Shown: piece by piece, positions 1-7,755 of the stretch
How positions within the stretch are numbered: position 1 is the first letter of the stretch
Layout of the letters: each line of letters opens with the position of its first letter
Source: Haliea sp.
GTDB taxonomy: Bacteria; Pseudomonadota; Gammaproteobacteria; Pseudomonadales; Halieaceae
NCBI GenBank assembly: GCA_002692965.1
Contig: NZNC01000021.1
Coordinates: forward strand, 1 to 64,000
Direction of reading: 5' to 3'
Length of the DNA: 64,000 nt
Notes under the pieces: model-generated
Told to the model about the DNA's origin: nothing
Database searches by the model: none
What the model saw: only the letters and a program-made list of their open reading frames with translations
Program-made: the position numbers and the translations under genes

Positions 1-99
1 ATCAGGCGGGGAACGCTACAGGTATTGGTGGCCTATGCCACCTCGGGGGTGGGTCAAAATTAATGGCCAGAAGGGGGTCAGTTTAGATGGCCATCAACA
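1..99. mobile_element. Partial IS21-like insertion sequence end
   Basis: No complete gene lies here, but the tract has the look of an IS21-family terminus. Two related segments (GGGTCA ... GGCCA at 51-69 and again at 75-93, 24 bp apart) resemble the multiple terminal repeats of IS21 elements. The outer end would be the TG/CA dinucleotide at 98-99. A small hairpin (arms 27-32 and 37-42) would lie just inside, where an istB stop region is expected. The transposase genes would be left of the window. The call is pattern recognition only; no transposase is visible, and the exact boundary is inferred. Confidence 0.5.
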
Positions 100-706
100 G
101 CTTGCCGCTGGGGGATTGGCCCAGCAGCAACGTCAACAAACCGCCGACGATGTTGAGGTAGGTGGCTTCGCTTCGGGATGAAATCTCGCGTTCGTGCGAT
201 TTTTGGCTTTCGGCGCTTTTTCGTAGCACTCGGCATTGATCCTTAAGGCGTTGTAGGCTTTGTTCCATCTCGGCATTTCTCAGCTTCAGCGCTTCACGGT
301 CGACTAACAGAATCTGAACGGTCTCGGAACTGATGGCCAGGTGCACTTGCCGTTCTATGTCGTCGAAAAGAAACTCGGGTTTTTGATCGGGATAGAAGCG
401 GGTCATCCAGGCTTTGAGATCGACATGGCGAATGGTCAGCTCAGGGTCGTCGAGAAGCGTAGGGTCGCCGCAGGTAATGCCGGATTTCCCATAGGGCAAG
501 TCTCCATTTCTGAGGCCATCGAAGATGCGCTCGATGTTCAAAGTCAGCATCGGCCATCTCGAAAACGGCCCTTCGCCCAATGCATATACTCCGGTGAACT
601 CATGAAGAATTCGGGTTTCATATTGCATCAAGTCACTCCATCGAATCGCCGCCTCGATAGGTCGATAGAAGACTTTTGCATGCTGAGAGTCGTTGTTCTT
701 TTCCAT
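83..706 (-). CDS. Uncharacterised island protein, probably C-terminally truncated by the IS end
   Basis: The 207-residue product is not assigned to a function. The N-terminus (about 1-130) is a compact alpha/beta-looking region with FYRPIEAAIRW and LPYGKSGITCGDP segments. Residues 130-175 are rich in Lys, Glu, Arg and Gln and likely helical or coiled coil, followed by NIVGGLLTLLLGQSPSGK. The last residues (LLMAI) and the TAA stop are encoded by the presumed IS21-like terminus, so the original reading frame probably continued and was cut by insertion. From memory, related proteins occur near integrases in Pseudomonas-like genomic islands and extend past the SPSGK segment; this is unverified. 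A weak GGAA lies about 10 nt before the ATG. Base composition is lower in GC than the core genes to the right. Confidence 0.6.
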   Translation of the reverse strand: MEKNNDSQHAKVFYRPIEAAIRWSDLMQYETRILHEFTGVYALGEGPFSRWPMLTLNIERIFDGLRNGDLPYGKSGITCGDPTLLDDPELTIRHVDLKAWMTRFYPDQKPEFLFDDIERQVHLAISSETVQILLVDREALKLRNAEMEQSLQRLKDQCRVLRKSAESQKSHEREISSRSEATYLNIVGGLLTLLLGQSPSGKLLMAI

Positions 707-1194
707 GATTCGTTCCAGACATCTGGCCCTCCTGGTAAAGTGTCAACAATTTCCCAGCCAAGTAGGTGCTTCACGAGTCGGCTACTTGGAGGTTGACGCA
801 ACGATGGGCAGGTTAGCGCTGATGACGAGATGGCAGCATTGCTCAATATGGAGCGCTATATACCCCCATAGAAGAAGCTGCCCTCCACACGTGTAGACAT
901 GCCCATGCTGGTCGAGTGTCGAGTGACATGGCATGCCAGTAAAGACATCCGGCGTCAGCGTCTGAATTTTTGGGGCCAGAAATCGCTATCAAGACATTTC
1001 AGGTCTGGACAATGACAAAGCCTAGTCTCGTGTGGGCTGCTTGGTGTATTTGTAAGGCTGCACGCTCAAAGCTGCATTGCCTCGGTGCTGAAATGGACTG
1101 TATATGCAGGTGCCATCTCAGGAAAAGGTCTGGGGGTACTGATACCTTTCGGGTCTGGATGACTGCAAAAAAAGAATCACTACAGGTGAGAGCC
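707..1194. other. Non-coding accessory stretch
   Basis: About 490 bp between the truncated gene and the LysR gene contain no convincing coding frame; the short ORFs lack ribosome sites and recognisable composition. The stretch is moderate in GC. It holds one perfect 8-bp inverted repeat (listed separately) and an imperfect direct repeat around TTTC-(A/G)-GGTCTGGA at about 998-1012 and 1147-1161. No RNA gene or IS terminus was recognised. Confidence 0.5.
758..789. repeat. Inverted repeat CCAAGTAG / CTACTTGG
   Basis: Perfect 8-bp arms at 758-765 and 782-789 flank a 16-nt loop. It sits about 50 bp upstream of the minus-strand gene ending at 706, so it could be an operator for that gene or a structural remnant of the mobile region. 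There is no U-tract, so it is not a good terminator. Confidence 0.45.
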
Positions 1195-2079
1195 CTATAA
1201 CCCAATACGGGCAACACGCTGCATGAAATTGTTCAGTTGATCCGATGGCTCGGTATCGGGGCGGAGTAAATAAGTGGTCATCACATGAGAGTGGCCGGCA
1301 AGTGGCCTGATGATGATGTCTGTGTGGTGCGACGATTCGATACGCGCCGCGCTGGAAAAGCCGATACCGTAACCAGCAGCAACCAATGTCAACATGAGAT
1401 CATGCGTGGAGACCCTTTCGGCCACGGTGATGGGGGAATCGATAGAGGCGAGCAGGCTTTCCAACTGTCGACTGCATCCTTCACAAAACTCGGGATGACA
1501 AAGCACCAAGGGGTGCTTCACGACCTCGTCGAGGGGAACATACTTGTGAGCCAGTAATGGGTGTCGTTTGGGGACAGCGATGACCAGCGGTTCTTTCCAG
1601 GCCACCTCGGCAATCAGGCCATCATCAACGTCGTTGGAGAACGCAAAACCGGCGTCATAGAGATCGTGTCTCAGTCCTCTTTGGTGTTGGGCCAGGGGTA
1701 TCTCGAACAACCTGATTTCGACATCAGGTTCTTCTTCCCTGCACAGGGCGAGCAGCGGCGTCAGGCGACTGCGTGCAATGCCATCAGAAAGTGCGATACG
1801 CAAGGTGCCTCGAAAGCCGGTGGCGGCCGCTTTGACATTGGCCTTGGCTTGATCGATGCATAGCAGGGTGCGGCGGGCATCTTCCAGAAAGACTTCACCT
1901 GCCCAGGTCAGGCGTGTGCCGCGAGACGTACGTTCCAGCAATGTCGCTTCGAGTTCGGTTTCAAGCTGCTTGATGGTGCGTGATAGCGGGGACTGTTCGA
2001 TGTTCAGACGCTCAGCGGCACGACTGAAATGCAGTTCTTCGGCGACGGCTATGAAGTATCGAAGGTGGCGTAATTCCAT
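1195..2079 (-). CDS. LysR-family transcriptional regulator
   Basis: A 294-residue LysR-type regulator. Residues 1-60 form the winged helix-turn-helix (MELRHLRYFIAVAEELHFSR, then SPLSRTIKQLE); about 90-290 is the periplasmic-binding-protein-like effector domain. The ATG at 2079 is chosen because GAGGA lies 8 nt upstream and the protein then starts at the family's normal position; the open frame extends 32 codons further without homology. A cysteine group C194, C199 and C202 (CHPEFCEGC) in the effector domain is noticeable and could sense redox or metal, which is inference. It is divergent from the ArsR gene at 2227 and shares a 147-bp regulatory region with it. LysR proteins usually control a divergent neighbour, but no metabolic target is visible here. 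Confidence 0.9.
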   Translation of the reverse strand: MELRHLRYFIAVAEELHFSRAAERLNIEQSPLSRTIKQLETELEATLLERTSRGTRLTWAGEVFLEDARRTLLCIDQAKANVKAAATGFRGTLRIALSDGIARSRLTPLLALCREEEPDVEIRLFEIPLAQHQRGLRHDLYDAGFAFSNDVDDGLIAEVAWKEPLVIAVPKRHPLLAHKYVPLDEVVKHPLVLCHPEFCEGCSRQLESLLASIDSPITVAERVSTHDLMLTLVAAGYGIGFSSAARIESSHHTDIIIRPLAGHSHVMTTYLLRPDTEPSDQLNNFMQRVARIGL

Positions 2080-2173
2080 GCGCTTTGTCCTCGCGATTGA
2101 CGCCACCGCAGTGCGATTATGGCCCTTACAACTGTCCGCCTCCCGCAAGGGCGTCGCTTCGAATGTAATCTGC

Positions 2174-2198
2174 AAGCCAATCGATGTATGATTGGCTT
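2174..2198. promoter_or_regulatory. Palindromic operator between lysR-type and arsR-type genes
   Basis: Perfect 9-bp arms AAGCCAATC (2174-2182) and GATTGGCTT (2190-2198) are separated by 7 bp. The right arm overlaps the proposed -35 hexamer of the arsR gene, which suggests autorepression. A third half-site AAGCCAATC recurs at 2490-2498, overlapping the arsR stop codon. Either regulator could bind; the dyad form suits an ArsR dimer. Binding is inferred. Confidence 0.65.
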
Positions 2199-2220
2199 AA
2201 TTAAGTCAGGGCAACATTAT
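2193..2220 (+). promoter_or_regulatory. Putative sigma-70 promoter of the arsR gene
   Basis: TTGGCT at 2193-2198 and CATTAT at 2215-2220 are 16 bp apart. Transcription would start near 2227, essentially at the ATG, giving a leaderless or nearly leaderless message. No Shine-Dalgarno precedes that ATG, in agreement. Confidence 0.4.
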
Positions 2221-2226
2221 CACAAA

Positions 2227-2490
2227 ATGAACAGTTTTGCTGCGCTTGCAGATCCTACCCGCCGCCAGATCATCGAGGCCTTGGCGCAGGGTCCCTTGTC
2301 GTCGGGTGAGATTGCCGGGAGGTTCGAGATCAGTGCTCCGGCAATCTCTCAGCACTTGAAGGCGCTTCGCGTTGCCAGGCTGGTGCGGGTTCGCGTGGAA
2401 GCGCAATGGCGCATCTATGAGCTGGACAGGCAAGGCATTGATGGGTTGTTGGAGTGGATTCAGTCTCTCAAGTGCGACAGTCTGTCTTGA
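2227..2490 (+). CDS. ArsR/SmtB-family winged-helix regulator
   Basis: An 87-residue minimal ArsR-type DNA-binding protein: the family start (ALADPTRRQIIEAL), recognition helix region (EISAPAISQHLKALR) and beta-wing (VRVRVEAQWRIYELD) are all present. There is no Cys-Val-Cys metal motif and no C-terminal effector extension; the only cysteine is near the end (KCDSLS), so classic metal sensing is unlikely. The start at 2227 fits the family N-terminus. The alternative ATG at 2188 lies inside the palindrome and would add an unrelated peptide. Neither has a good ribosome site. It likely represses itself through the 2174-2198 palindrome (inference). No transporter or enzyme gene follows it before the integrase on the other strand. 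Confidence 0.85.
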   Translation: MNSFAALADPTRRQIIEALAQGPLSSGEIAGRFEISAPAISQHLKALRVARLVRVRVEAQWRIYELDRQGIDGLLEWIQSLKCDSLS

Positions 2491-2516
2491 AGCCAATCAT
2501 TACGGACTGATGATGT

Positions 2517-3788
2517 TTAACCTCTACGGGTGCGAGCACCGACATTCAGGGAAGTAGTGGCGGGCTCCGGTCCGGTCGCATATACGGACACTTCTTCCGC
2601 TGCCGAAAGATAGTCGGCCCATGCTTGCATCAATTCGCGGCGTTGGGAGAGCAGAATGGCCTTGTTGTAAGTCGCGCGCACTTTATTACTTTCCACATGG
2701 GCCAACTGGCGCTCTATGGCGTCAGGGCGAAAACCTTGTTCGTTGGCCCATGTGGAAAAAGTAGTTCTCCAGCAATGTGGTGTTGTTCTCGGTCCAAGGT
2801 TCATATCGCGCATGGCGTATGCCAACCTGGCGGGGGTTGTGAACCCCTTGCCGGTACGGTGAGGAAACAAATATTTTCCACCTTCAGTGATGGGGCGGAG
2901 ATCTTCGAGCACCTGGATCGCTTGATCGGATAGGGGGGAGACGTGGTCACGTCCCGCTTTCATTTTTTCTCCGGGACGACGCCAGACACGTTCCTCGAAA
3001 TCAAATTCGTCCCATTCTGCGTCAGCAGCTTCGCCGGGGCGACAAGCGGTCAGTGCGATGAGTCGTAGGCACAGGGCTGTTTCCGGATAGCCACGATATG
3101 CCCGCAGTTCGCGGTAAAACGCGCGGATTTGTTCGGCCGTCAAGACGGCCTTGCTTTGGCTGGGGGGTATTTTGAGTAGCCCGCGCAAGGTTGGTATTGG
3201 ATTGGCATCCGCCAACCCTCGTACGATCGCAAATTCGAAAATTGCGTTCAGGTCACCTTTCACATGGATGGCTGCCCATGCACCGTGAGACTTGCAGGAA
3301 TCCAGGATGGGGCGTATCTCTTTGACACCAATCTCACTGATTGGTATCTCATCCAGAGCTGGTGCGAGATATTTTCGGATTCGGCTTTCCTTGGCGCGAT
3401 ATGAACCAGGCTTGTAGCTCGATTTCACTTCCACCAAATAGGCGGCCGAAATCTTGGCAAATGAGCTTTCCATGGCTCTCTTGCGTTCTTCAAGTGCCTC
3501 GATGTTGCGGCGTTTGATTGCTTGACGATCATGAGATGGGTGAACGCCTTGCTTGACGAGCTGCCTGGCTGCGTCTCGTTCCGCCCGGGCATCCGACAGT
3601 CCTACGTCAGGGTAGGGGCCGATAGCGTAGAGATTTTCCTTGCCGTCGAGGCGGTACTTCCAGCGCCACAGTTTGCTGCCATTCGGCTTGACTAAAAGGA
3701 ATAGGCCGCCCCCATCACCAAGCTTGTACGAGCGTGACTCTGGCTTGGCAGCCCTGATTTTGAGCTCTGTGAGCAAATCCTTTGGCAT
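2517..3788 (-). CDS. P4-type tyrosine-recombinase integrase
   Basis: A 423-residue site-specific recombinase. The N-terminus (about 1-90) is the Arm-DNA-binding domain of the DUF4102 type (KLGDGGGLFLLVKPNGSKLW); about 105-205 is the SAM-like core-binding domain; 215-400 is the catalytic domain. Active-site residues visible are R250 (TACRPGEA), a Lys near 275-277, H338-x-x-R341 (HCWR), H364 (LAHVE) and the nucleophile Y374 (ATYNKA), so the enzyme looks intact. The start at 3788 has GGAGGT 5-6 nt upstream; an upstream in-frame ATG at 3821 lies among the repeats and is less likely. It sits between the accessory genes and ychF, so it probably integrated the island that extends left of the window. 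No tRNA target is next to it. Confidence 0.93.
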   Translation of the reverse strand: MPKDLLTELKIRAAKPESRSYKLGDGGGLFLLVKPNGSKLWRWKYRLDGKENLYAIGPYPDVGLSDARAERDAARQLVKQGVHPSHDRQAIKRRNIEALEERKRAMESSFAKISAAYLVEVKSSYKPGSYRAKESRIRKYLAPALDEIPISEIGVKEIRPILDSCKSHGAWAAIHVKGDLNAIFEFAIVRGLADANPIPTLRGLLKIPPSQSKAVLTAEQIRAFYRELRAYRGYPETALCLRLIALTACRPGEAADAEWDEFDFEERVWRRPGEKMKAGRDHVSPLSDQAIQVLEDLRPITEGGKYLFPHRTGKGFTTPARLAYAMRDMNLGPRTTPHCWRTTFSTWANEQGFRPDAIERQLAHVESNKVRATYNKAILLSQRRELMQAWADYLSAAEEVSVYATGPEPATTSLNVGARTRRG

Positions 3789-3811
3789 GTCTACCTCCAG
3801 GACTTGGGGCG

Positions 3812-3853
3812 GTACCCCCAAATTTTTTGAGTGGTACCCCCTAATGTACCCCC
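3812..3853. repeat. GTACCCCC repeats upstream of the integrase
   Basis: Three exact copies of GTACCCCC at 3812-3819, 3834-3841 and 3846-3853 (22 and 12 bp apart) lie just upstream of the integrase start. Copies one and three are followed by A-rich tracts. The placement fits arm-type integrase or excisionase sites, or an autoregulatory site; this is inferred from position. Confidence 0.6.
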
Positions 3854-4005
3854 AAAAATCCTGGAACGCAAAACTCAGCAGCGGATGTCAGTAGAACCAG
3901 ATGCTCGCGATATCTTTATTTAAGTATTTGAAATATAAATATTTTTAAGTCTTCTGAGAGCCATGGATGTCTACTGAGGTATAGTTGAGAATGATCAGAC
4001 ATTGA
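3854..4005. other. AT-rich island junction next to ychF
   Basis: This gene-free stretch holds a strikingly AT-rich tract at 3911-3948 with a repeated TTTAAGT (3919-3925 and 3944-3950), in a genome of about 64% GC. It is a candidate for the island boundary, a host-factor bending site or the integrase promoter. The other attachment site is outside the window, so the core cannot be defined. Confidence 0.4.
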
Positions 4006-5100
4006 TCACACGTTGAAGCGGAAGTGAATCACGTCGCCGTCCTGCACCACATAGTCCTTGCCTTCCAGGCGCCAGCGCCCGGCATCCTTGGCGCCCTGTT
4101 CGCCCTTGTGGGCGATAAAGTCTTCGTAGCTGATCACCTCGGCGCGTATGAAACCGCGCTGGAAATCGGTGTGGATCACGCCGGCCGCCTCCGGCGCGGT
4201 GGCGCCAACGCGAACGGTCCAGGCGCGCACTTCCTTCTCGCCCGCCGTGAAGTAAGTGTGCAGGTTGAGCAGCTTGTAGCCGGCGCGGATCACTCGGTCC
4301 AGGCCGGGTTCTTCCATGCCCAGGTCCTGCAGGAACTCCAGACGCTCGTCGTCCGCCAGTTCGACGATCTCGGATTCCAGCTTGTTGCAGATGGCGACGA
4401 CCACCGCACCTTCCTCGGCGGCGACAGACTTGACCACCTCCAGGTGAGGATTGTCTTCGAAGCCGTCCTCGTCGACGTTGGCGATGTACATGGTCGGCTT
4501 GACGGTCAACAGGTGCAGTGTCCTGACCAGGGCGCGTTCGTTGTCGTCCAGGCTTAGGGCGCGCACCGGCAGGGCCTCGTTCAGCTGGGGCAGCAGCTTG
4601 TCTTCCAGCAGGGCCTTCAGTGCAATCGCTTCCTTGTCACCGCCCTTGGCGGTGCGGATGACCTTTTGCAGCTGTTTCTCGCAGCTTTCCAGGTCGGCCA
4701 GGGCCAGCTCGGTGTTGATGACGCCGATGTCGCTCCTCGGGTCCACCTGGTTGGCCACATGGATCACGTTGTCGTCATTAAAGCAGCGCACCACGTGAGC
4801 GATGGCGTCGGTTTCGCGGATGTTGGCCAGGAACTGGTTGCCCAGGCCCTCGCCCTTGGAGGCGCCCGCCACCAGGCCGGCGATATCGACGAATTCCATG
4901 GTCGTCGGCACCACTTTCTGTGGCTTGACGATGTCGGCGATGGCCTGCTGGCGCGGGTCGGGTACCGGCACCACGCCGGCGTTTGGCTCAATCGTGCAGA
5001 AGGGGAAGTTTTCCGCGTCGATCCCGGCCCGGGTCAGGGCGTTGAAGAGGGTGGACTTGCCGACGTTGGGCAGTCCGACGATGCCGCATTTGAAACCCAT
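4006..5100 (-). CDS. ychF: Redox-regulated ATPase YchF (Obg-family)
   Basis: A 364-residue protein of the usual YchF length. The P-loop GLPNVGKS is at residues 9-16, switch regions follow ([13 protein letters not shown]), and a TGS/DUF933 C-terminal domain occupies about 275-364 ([18 protein letters not shown], then [10 protein letters not shown]). The NVDE motif in place of NKxD is typical of this ATP-preferring branch of the Obg GTPases, which associates with ribosomes. It is the last gene of the minus-strand run prs-rplY-pth-ychF, 31 bp after pth. The stop codon lies next to the island junction at 4005, so the insertion did not damage the gene. Confidence 0.98.
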   Translation of the reverse strand: MGFKCGIVGLPNVGKSTLFNALTRAGIDAENFPFCTIEPNAGVVPVPDPRQQAIADIVKPQKVVPTTMEFVDIAGLVAGASKGEGLGNQFLANIRETDAIAHVVRCFNDDNVIHVANQVDPRSDIGVINTELALADLESCEKQLQKVIRTAKGGDKEAIALKALLEDKLLPQLNEALPVRALSLDDNERALVRTLHLLTVKPTMYIANVDEDGFEDNPHLEVVKSVAAEEGAVVVAICNKLESEIVELADDERLEFLQDLGMEEPGLDRVIRAGYKLLNLHTYFTAGEKEVRAWTVRVGATAPEAAGVIHTDFQRGFIRAEVISYEDFIAHKGEQGAKDAGRWRLEGKDYVVQDGDVIHFRFNV

Positions 5101-5131
5101 GGAGATGTCCTGTGTCTGTGGGCGCCGCCCG

Positions 5132-5725
5132 TCAGGCGGCGCGGAAGCTGTGCAATTGCGTCATGGCCCGGGTGTCCTCCCCGTCCAGCAGCAGGGGCAG
5201 GGCATCCAGGGCGGCGTCGATACTGGCCTCGATCAGCTCGCGCTCTTTGGTGCTGGGCTTGCCCAGCACATGCCCGGTTACCCGGGAAGCGTGGCCGGGA
5301 TGGCCGATGCCCACTCGCAGTCGGGCAAACTCGCGGCTGTTGCCGAGGGCGGGAATGATATCCCGCAAACCGTTGTGTCCGCCATGCCCGCCGCCGCGTT
5401 TGAAGCGCGCGGTGCCCGGGGGAAGGTCCAGCTCGTCGTGGGCCACCAGGATCTGTTCGGGGGGGATACGGAAAAAGCGTGCCATGGCGCCGACGGCCTG
5501 GCCACTGCGATTCATGAAGGTCGTGGGGATCAGCAGCCGCAGGTCGTGCCCGTGGCAGCTGAGGCGGGCGGTGAGCCCGTGGAAACGCGATTCGCTTTGC
5601 AGCGTGGCGCCGTGGCGCCTCGCCAGTGCCTCGACGAAGTCGGCACCGGCGTTGTGGCGGGTATCCCGGTAGTCGCTGCCCGGGTTACCCAGCCCGACAA
5701 TCAGTGTGATGGATGTTGTCGTCAA
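5132..5725 (-). CDS. pth: Peptidyl-tRNA hydrolase
   Basis: A 197-residue Pth that releases peptides from prematurely dropped peptidyl-tRNA. The catalytic Asn (GLGNPG, N14), His (TRHNAG, H24) and Asp ([11 protein letters not shown]) are visible, together with the [12 protein letters not shown] loop. It lies 26 bp downstream of rplY, a common pairing. The ATG at 5725 gives the standard N-terminus. Confidence 0.98.
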   Translation of the reverse strand: MTTTSITLIVGLGNPGSDYRDTRHNAGADFVEALARRHGATLQSESRFHGLTARLSCHGHDLRLLIPTTFMNRSGQAVGAMARFFRIPPEQILVAHDELDLPPGTARFKRGGGHGGHNGLRDIIPALGNSREFARLRVGIGHPGHASRVTGHVLGKPSTKERELIEASIDAALDALPLLLDGEDTRAMTQLHSFRAA

Positions 5726-5751
5726 CGCCGGTGTCTTGTCGTCAGGGCCGA

Positions 5752-6405
5752 TCAGTCCTCGCTGCTATCGGAGGAGGACTCGTCCTCGTCCGACGCTTCA
5801 CTGCTGTCGTCGCCAGCGCCACCTTTCGGCGGTACCACGGACGCAATAGCCAGGTCGTGGTCCTCACCCAGGGTCAGGGCCACGGCGGTGACGCCTGCGG
5901 GCAGCTTCACATCGGTCAGGTGCACGATCTCGCCGGACTTCACGGCCGCCATGTCGACTTCAATGTATTCGGGGATGTCCTTGGGCAGACAGGAGACTTC
6001 GATATCCGTTTCCTGGTGCTGGATCATGCCGCCCTGCATCTTCACGCCGTGGCAGCTTTCCTCGTTGAGGAAGTGAATCGGCACATGCACCTTGATGGCG
6101 ACGTTTTCGTTCACGCGCTGGAAGTCGGCGTGCATCAGGAAACCCTTGGCGGGGTGACGCTGCAGGTCCTTGAGGATGGCTTTTTCCACGTCATTGCCAA
6201 CTTTCAGGGTCAGCACGTGGGAGAAGAAAGCCTCGTTTTCCAGCGCCTTTTCCAGGTCCTTGCGGATCAGGGACACGGCCTTGGGTGCCTTTTCACCACC
6301 GTAGACGATGGCGGGCACTTTTTCCGCGTGACGACGCAGGCGGCGGCTCGCACCTTTCCCCATGTCGTCACGCACTTCTGCGTAAAGCTCAAACTGGTCA
6401 GACAT
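5752..6405 (-). CDS. rplY: 50S ribosomal protein L25 / general stress protein Ctc
   Basis: A 217-residue long-form L25. About 1-95 is the 5S-rRNA-binding L25 domain ([22 protein letters not shown]), 100-190 the Ctc-type beta domain, and the tail is strongly acidic (Asp, Glu and Ser). It lies in the prs-rplY-pth-ychF run, 68 bp after prs. The long CTC form is usual in Pseudomonas-like bacteria, whereas E. coli has only the short form. Confidence 0.97.
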   Translation of the reverse strand: MSDQFELYAEVRDDMGKGASRRLRRHAEKVPAIVYGGEKAPKAVSLIRKDLEKALENEAFFSHVLTLKVGNDVEKAILKDLQRHPAKGFLMHADFQRVNENVAIKVHVPIHFLNEESCHGVKMQGGMIQHQETDIEVSCLPKDIPEYIEVDMAAVKSGEIVHLTDVKLPAGVTAVALTLGEDHDLAIASVVPPKGGAGDDSSEASDEDESSSDSSED

Positions 6406-6473
6406 TGTCTTGACTCCTGGCTAACACTGCCTTGCCTGCGACCGACGCAGCAGTGGGTTGTGGTTGTCTGCTC

Positions 6474-7421
6474 CTACTGGAACAGCGCGCTGATGGATTC
6501 CTCGTTGGACACTCGGCGGATGGACTCCGCAAGCAGGTCCGCGATGGTCAGCTGGCGGATCTTGCCAATGCTGGCTGCCGCATCGCTGAGAGGAATCGTG
6601 TCGGTTACCACCAGCTCGTCGAGCCGGGATTCCCGAAGATTGTCCAGGGCGCGGCCAGACAGCACCGCGTGGGTGCAGTAGGCGACGACCTTGGTGGCGC
6701 CGCGCTCCTTGAGGGCGTCGGCGGCCTTGCACAGCGTGCCAGCGGTATCGACCATGTCGTCCACCAGCAGGCAGGTGCGGCCTTCCACTTCCCCGATCAG
6801 GTTCATCACCTGTGCCTCGTTGGCCTGGGGGCGGCGCTTGTCGATGATCGCCAGGTCGGCATCATCCAGTTGCTTGGCGATGGCCCGGGCGCGTACCACG
6901 CCGCCGATATCCGGCGAGACCACCATCAGGTTGTCGTAGTTGCTGGCCAGGATGTCGGTATTCAGCACCGGGGAGCCGTAAACGTTGTCCACCGGGCAGC
7001 CAAAGAAGCCCTGGATCTGCTCGGCGTGGAGGTCGACGGTCAGTACGCGGTCGACACCGACATTGACCATCATGTCCGCGACGACCTTGGCGGTAATCGG
7101 TACCCGGGCGGAGCGTACGCGACGATCCTGGCGGGCGTAGCCGAAGTAGGGGACCACCGCGGTGATGCGGGCTGCCGAGGCGCGACGCAGGGCGTCGATC
7201 ATCACCAGCAGTTCCATGAGGTTGTCGTTGGTGGGGGCGCAGGTGGACTGCACGACAAACACGTCGCGACCGCGGACGTTCTCGTTGAGTTCGACGGCGA
7301 CTTCGCCATCGCTGAACTTGCCGACGCTGGCCTTGCCCAGGGACAGGTAGAGCCGGTTGGCGATTTTCTGGGCAAGCTCGGGGTTGGCGTTGCCCGTAAA
7401 GACCATCAACTTGGAGGACAC
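6474..7421 (-). CDS. prs: Ribose-phosphate pyrophosphokinase
   Basis: PRPP synthetase, about 315 residues: makes 5-phosphoribosyl-1-diphosphate from ribose-5-phosphate and ATP for nucleotide, histidine and NAD synthesis. Visible motifs are [17 protein letters not shown], the [13 protein letters not shown] catalytic flexible region and the PRPP loop [10 protein letters not shown]. Two GTG starts are possible: 7421 (protein begins [11 protein letters not shown], with GGGAG upstream) and 7430, which adds three residues. I prefer 7421 from the ribosome site and family start. A strong intrinsic terminator hairpin (7454-7503) lies about 30 nt upstream of the start, so expression may involve attenuation. 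Confidence 0.96.
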   Translation of the reverse strand: MSSKLMVFTGNANPELAQKIANRLYLSLGKASVGKFSDGEVAVELNENVRGRDVFVVQSTCAPTNDNLMELLVMIDALRRASAARITAVVPYFGYARQDRRVRSARVPITAKVVADMMVNVGVDRVLTVDLHAEQIQGFFGCPVDNVYGSPVLNTDILASNYDNLMVVSPDIGGVVRARAIAKQLDDADLAIIDKRRPQANEAQVMNLIGEVEGRTCLLVDDMVDTAGTLCKAADALKERGATKVVAYCTHAVLSGRALDNLRESRLDELVVTDTIPLSDAAASIGKIRQLTIADLLAESIRRVSNEESISALFQ

Positions 7422-7451
7422 GGCTCTCACTCCCGGGTCAGATTGTTGCTC

Positions 7452-7503
7452 ACAAAAACAAAGGCCAACCCAGGCCGGCGTGCCGGGTGCCAGCGGGTTG
7501 GCC
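7452..7503 (-). terminator. Intrinsic terminator or attenuator between tRNA-Gln and prs
   Basis: On the minus strand a perfect 9-bp stem GGCCAACCC / GGGTTGGCC (7495-7503 with 7463-7471), with further GC pairing inside, is followed by TTTGTTTTTG (7462-7453). It would end the ispE-tRNA-Gln transcript. Only about 30 nt separate the U-tract from prs, leaving little room for a separate promoter, so it may act as an attenuator for prs. Confidence 0.75.
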
Positions 7504-7514
7504 GTTTCGTAAGA

Positions 7515-7580
7515 CTTCGCAACCGCTGCAAACCGCGATTCGGCTGCAAAGCCTCAAAATATGGCTGGGGTGGTAGGATT
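7515..7580. repeat. 66-bp direct repeat, copy A, containing a partial tRNA-Gln 3' end
   Basis: Bases 7515-7580 are identical to 7690-7755 (offset 175). The last part repeats the final 18-19 bases of tRNA-Gln including CCA, but the rest of a tRNA is missing here, so this copy is a remnant. The unit itself contains an imperfect 12-bp inverted repeat. Confidence 0.85.
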
Positions 7581-7680
7581 GGCTCGGACCTTCGGTCCTC
7601 GGGCTTTGCCCGGCGTCGCTACGCTCCCCCGCCCCACTGCTGTTGGCAGTGGTCGAACCAGGTTCGAACCCTACCGGGCG
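7581..7680. repeat. Chain of short hairpins between the two repeat copies
   Basis: Several tight inverted repeats follow one another: GGACC-TTC-GGTCC, CGGGC-TTT-GCCCG, CCACTGC-TGTTG-GCAGTGG, and the T-arm-like palindrome GGTTCGAACC. They look like tRNA-flanking structured spacer rather than coding DNA. Function unknown. Confidence 0.45.
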
Positions 7681-7689
7681 GCTTTCGTG

Positions 7690-7755
7690 CTTCGCAACCG
7701 CTGCAAACCGCGATTCGGCTGCAAAGCCTCAAAATATGGCTGGGGTGGTAGGATT
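7690..7755. repeat. 66-bp direct repeat, copy B, overlapping the intact tRNA-Gln 3' end
   Basis: Second exact copy of the 66-bp unit. It includes the final 19 bases of the functional tRNA-Gln (7737-7755) and 47 bp of its 3' flank. Confidence 0.85.
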
